Shown here: one piece after another, positions 61,572-64,000 of the stretch
Layout of the letters: every line of letters starts with the position of its first letter
How positions within the stretch are numbered: position 1 is the stretch's first letter
NCBI GenBank assembly: GCA_003255025.1
Contig: QANY01002360.1
Location: 248,001 to 312,000, forward strand
Source: Datisca glomerata
Taxonomy: Eukaryota > Streptophyta > Magnoliopsida > Cucurbitales > Datiscaceae
Direction of reading: 5' to 3'
Length of the DNA: 64,000 bases
Notes under the pieces: model-generated
The model's input: the letters and a program-made list of their open reading frames with translations, nothing else
The model's database searches: none
Told to the model about the DNA's origin: nothing
Translations under genes and position numbers: made by a program

Positions 61572-61610
<39 letters not shown>

Positions 61611-63910
61611 ACTAGAATCATACAATTACATTACCAAGTGAGATTTATAACTCACCCAATGACATGCAAAATGCCATTATCAAGAAAAAACTTTTCATCC
61701 CAACCCCTCTCCAAATCCAACATAAGAAACAAATAAATTATTGTACCAAAGAAACTAATCAGTTCCAACATTAGTTCATGATCATGAGAAACTTGATAGC
61801 ACTCTTCATCATTCATACATACCTAAATCCACCCGAATAATTTTGAATTTTCCTATACCAACTATAGAAGAATTTGAACATTATTTGGGGTCAAGTTCAA
61901 TCTAAGGTCCATACGAACTTAAAAAATTCCCCACGAGAAAAGAAACGTAAGTTATTCAAGTATATTTTTTGAGATATTAATTCTAAATATGTTAATTGTG
62001 AACAACATAGTAACACACTGACCTGGCCAGAAGCAAGACCAGCCTTCCCTTTACCACACCTTCCTTTTAAAGGCTCCAAAGCTGCAGTCAACCACTCTGA
62101 CACCTCTAATTGCTTTCCCTGCTCCCCCTTTGGGGGAACCCCAGCACAGACCACAGTCTTATTTGTGGTTTCATCTGTACTGAAAACCATTACAGATATT
62201 CCCTGGAAATCCACCACTTCAATATTAACTCCAATGCATAATCATGAAACCAAAATGCCGATGCAAGAATAGTTATGTATATGCTCTCTCATATGATTCT
62301 AATTTGTGCTACATGCAAGATAAAAGTACATCATATTGTGTGTGTTGATCAATCTTACCGCAATATCATACGAATCTTCAAAATTTATAAATGCCACCAA
62401 GTTATGCATGACGTTCGTTTTTCATGAATTCATCTTAAAAAGATAGATTTTGTTATAAATATATTAATAAGATTTTTTTGGTCAATATGCATAGCGGACC
62501 ACAAAATGAAGTGAAATCGAGTAATCACCTGCTCCATGACTTTCACAACTGCTTCACGAACTGCAGCTGCATCCAAGCCCACATCAACAAGGGATACACA
62601 GAAGGCCTTACCATCTGAAGCAGCTTTACTTGCTGTCTCAGTTGCAACCTTCACAGCCTTTTGTATATTTTGTTCAGCAATTTTCTTTTGTGCCTTCCTC
62701 ACTTCATTCTGTGAAAGGATAAAATTAGTACAACCATTTATATATATTATTACAATGAACAACCGATGTTCTATTGAGCCTACGGAACAACACCTGGAGC
62801 AGGCTGATCTTGGCCCTGATATCAGCTTTCTTGGCAGCTGGGATCGGTGCTGAATCCACACGACTTTTTAGTGAAGCGACCTTCTGTTGAGTAGAAATAG
62901 GCATGCATTAACCCAATGCAGTGAGTGGACATCAAGATATTGAAATCTACTCTTCATAATGAAAAACATGGTGAAGAAAGAATGACTTAAATAATACTGC
63001 AACTGTTTTTCAATCGAATATTCTTCTTGTATAGTCCTCAAGGTATGTACGGTGTAAAAATGTGACACATTTATTCATTAAAAAAACAGGGCTTGCTATA
63101 CACTAATTAGGGTCCATTTGGGAATGCTTTTGTTTGGAAGTGCTCCTGTCCATTTGGAATCATTATTGTTGCTAAGAATGATTGAGTATTTTAGTTTGAA
63201 GCATTTTTATGTACTTGAAACCGTATTTCTTTACACCTGGAAGTGTTTTTTCAGATCTCTACATGTTAAGTATGTGGATTAGTATAGCATCTTCTAATGC
63301 ACAAGCTCTTTTAAAATGAAGCACTCCCTACTACGAGAAAAACCACTACTGTAAAGCCAAGGCAAGAGCGGGAAATTCTCGCTTCCAGAAAAGAATTACG
63401 ACCCCAAAGGCCTGAGATACTGAGAGTAAAACAAGACTGAAGCCAAGCCAAAGGCATCGTAGAAAAAGTGGCTGGCTGTTAAAAACCACCATTACCCTCT
63501 AACTACTAAGAGAGACAGAGAGAAAGGGTGAACCTTTTCCAGCAAGCTGCCCTCTGTTTTCGAAGCATCAATAACTTCCTGCTCAAGTGAGTGCGCCAGT
63601 TCCAATGCCTTAAAAGCACCATCAGTTGTCACAGCAGTTATCCGCCGGACTCCCTTAGCAATTCCTTCTTCAGATAAAAGCGCGAAGGCCTTCGCTTCCC
63701 GTGTATTTGATATATGGGTCCCTGGATGTATCCACAAGTTGAATAAAGAAAATTGAACCACAGCTGTAAAGAGTGGGCAATCATAGAAAAAGGGTATTAA
63801 CCTCCACAGAGCTCGGCAGAAATGGATGACCATTCTTCATTGTCTGGATCAGCCAGTAGGTCCTCAACTTTTCGCCCAATTGATACAACTCTAACTGGAT
63901 CAGGATAGAC
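61394..63910 (-). CDS. ALATS: Alanyl-tRNA synthetase, C-terminal part (gene continues past the window)
   Basis: Exons seen, 5' to 3' on the minus strand: 63910-63802, 63721-63534, 62883-62794, 62708-62529, 62202-62023, 61468-61394; they give the last 273 residues. The enzyme charges tRNA-Ala and removes mischarged Ser and Gly. The first two exons hold the editing (SAD) domain with [12 protein letters not shown], whose Cys and His bind zinc. Then come a coiled segment ([11 protein letters not shown]...[10 protein letters not shown]) and the C-Ala/DHHA1 domain with [28 protein letters not shown] and ending FASLKLKG. The ending resembles the dual cytosolic/mitochondrial plant enzyme more than the chloroplast one, by memory only. 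Phases agree and no stop interrupts it. The aminoacylation domain lies beyond 64000. Confidence 0.93.
61575..61606 (+). repeat. (CT)n microsatellite in the last AlaRS intron
   Basis: About 16 CT dinucleotides, complementary to the GA tract at 61230-61272; the last AlaRS exon lies between them. Confidence 0.95.
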
Positions 63911-64000
63911 CTGTATCAAAAAACAAATGAAATTTTGAAGTCCATAATTCGCGGATAATACTTATAACCTTGATGAAAGATATTGATAAAAAACCTATAG

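Noticed and set aside
62536..62853. 105-codon plus-strand ORF
   Set aside because: It is the antisense of two AlaRS exons (62708-62529 and 62883-62794) and the intron between them.
1..64000. CRISPR array or bacterial-type operon
   Set aside because: The sequence is plant nuclear DNA. The regular repeats found are minisatellites or transposon arrays without spacer structure.

Overview
The window is nuclear DNA of a flowering plant, almost certainly a eudicot. The evidence is an AT-rich background, many small exons with GT-AG introns, a plant MIR396 hairpin, three recognisable plant genes, and abundant Ty1/Copia, hAT, Harbinger-like, Mutator-like and LINE debris. I cannot name the species.

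Layout. From 1 to about 7.4 kb lies AT-rich intergenic DNA with a TIR-type element cut by the window edge, a Copia element with both LTRs and a target-site duplication (854-3541), a probable LTR-derived patch (4925-5590) and a Harbinger-like TIR element (5692-6617). From 7.4 to 8.3 kb is a MIR396 gene: a GC-richer promoter with two G-boxes, a pyrimidine-rich leader and a hairpin at 8123-8260. From 8.3 to 12.8 kb I see no gene, only short repeats. From 12.8 to 33.6 kb is a dense nest of transposons: a decayed plant-pararetrovirus-like movement/capsid remnant, two Copia copies arranged head to head as a large inverted repeat (14.9-18.3 and 18.4-27.4 kb), one arm split by a 5.3 kb LTR element, then another Copia copy whose LTR carries a 2,638 bp hAT element with an exact 8 bp duplication. 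From 33.6 to 35.9 kb are two arrays of palindromic monomers flanking a DUF1985-type fragment.

The right half is gene-rich. On the plus strand is an eight-exon gene for the exon-junction-complex helicase eIF4A-III (36637-41210, 409 residues). Tail to tail with it, on the minus strand, is a 24-exon MAP3K-epsilon protein kinase gene (58842-44696, 1,433 residues) with a LINE fragment, a Mutator-like MITE and a possible SINE in its introns. At the right edge, also on the minus strand, is the 3' part of an alanyl-tRNA synthetase gene (63910-61394; the 5' part lies outside). These are unrelated housekeeping and signalling genes, not an operon-like unit.

The most unusual observations are the interrupted Copia inverted repeat; a 120 bp segment inside one LTR that is flipped relative to the other copy, with a telomere-like CCCTAAA repeat and a deletion at its breakpoint; a MIR396 variant whose mature-strand change is matched by a compensatory base in the star strand; a GC-AG intron in eIF4A-III; and complementary GA and CT tracts around the last AlaRS exon. 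I found no convincing new multi-gene system. Exon borders were placed by eye from splice sites and remembered family sequences, not by alignment software.
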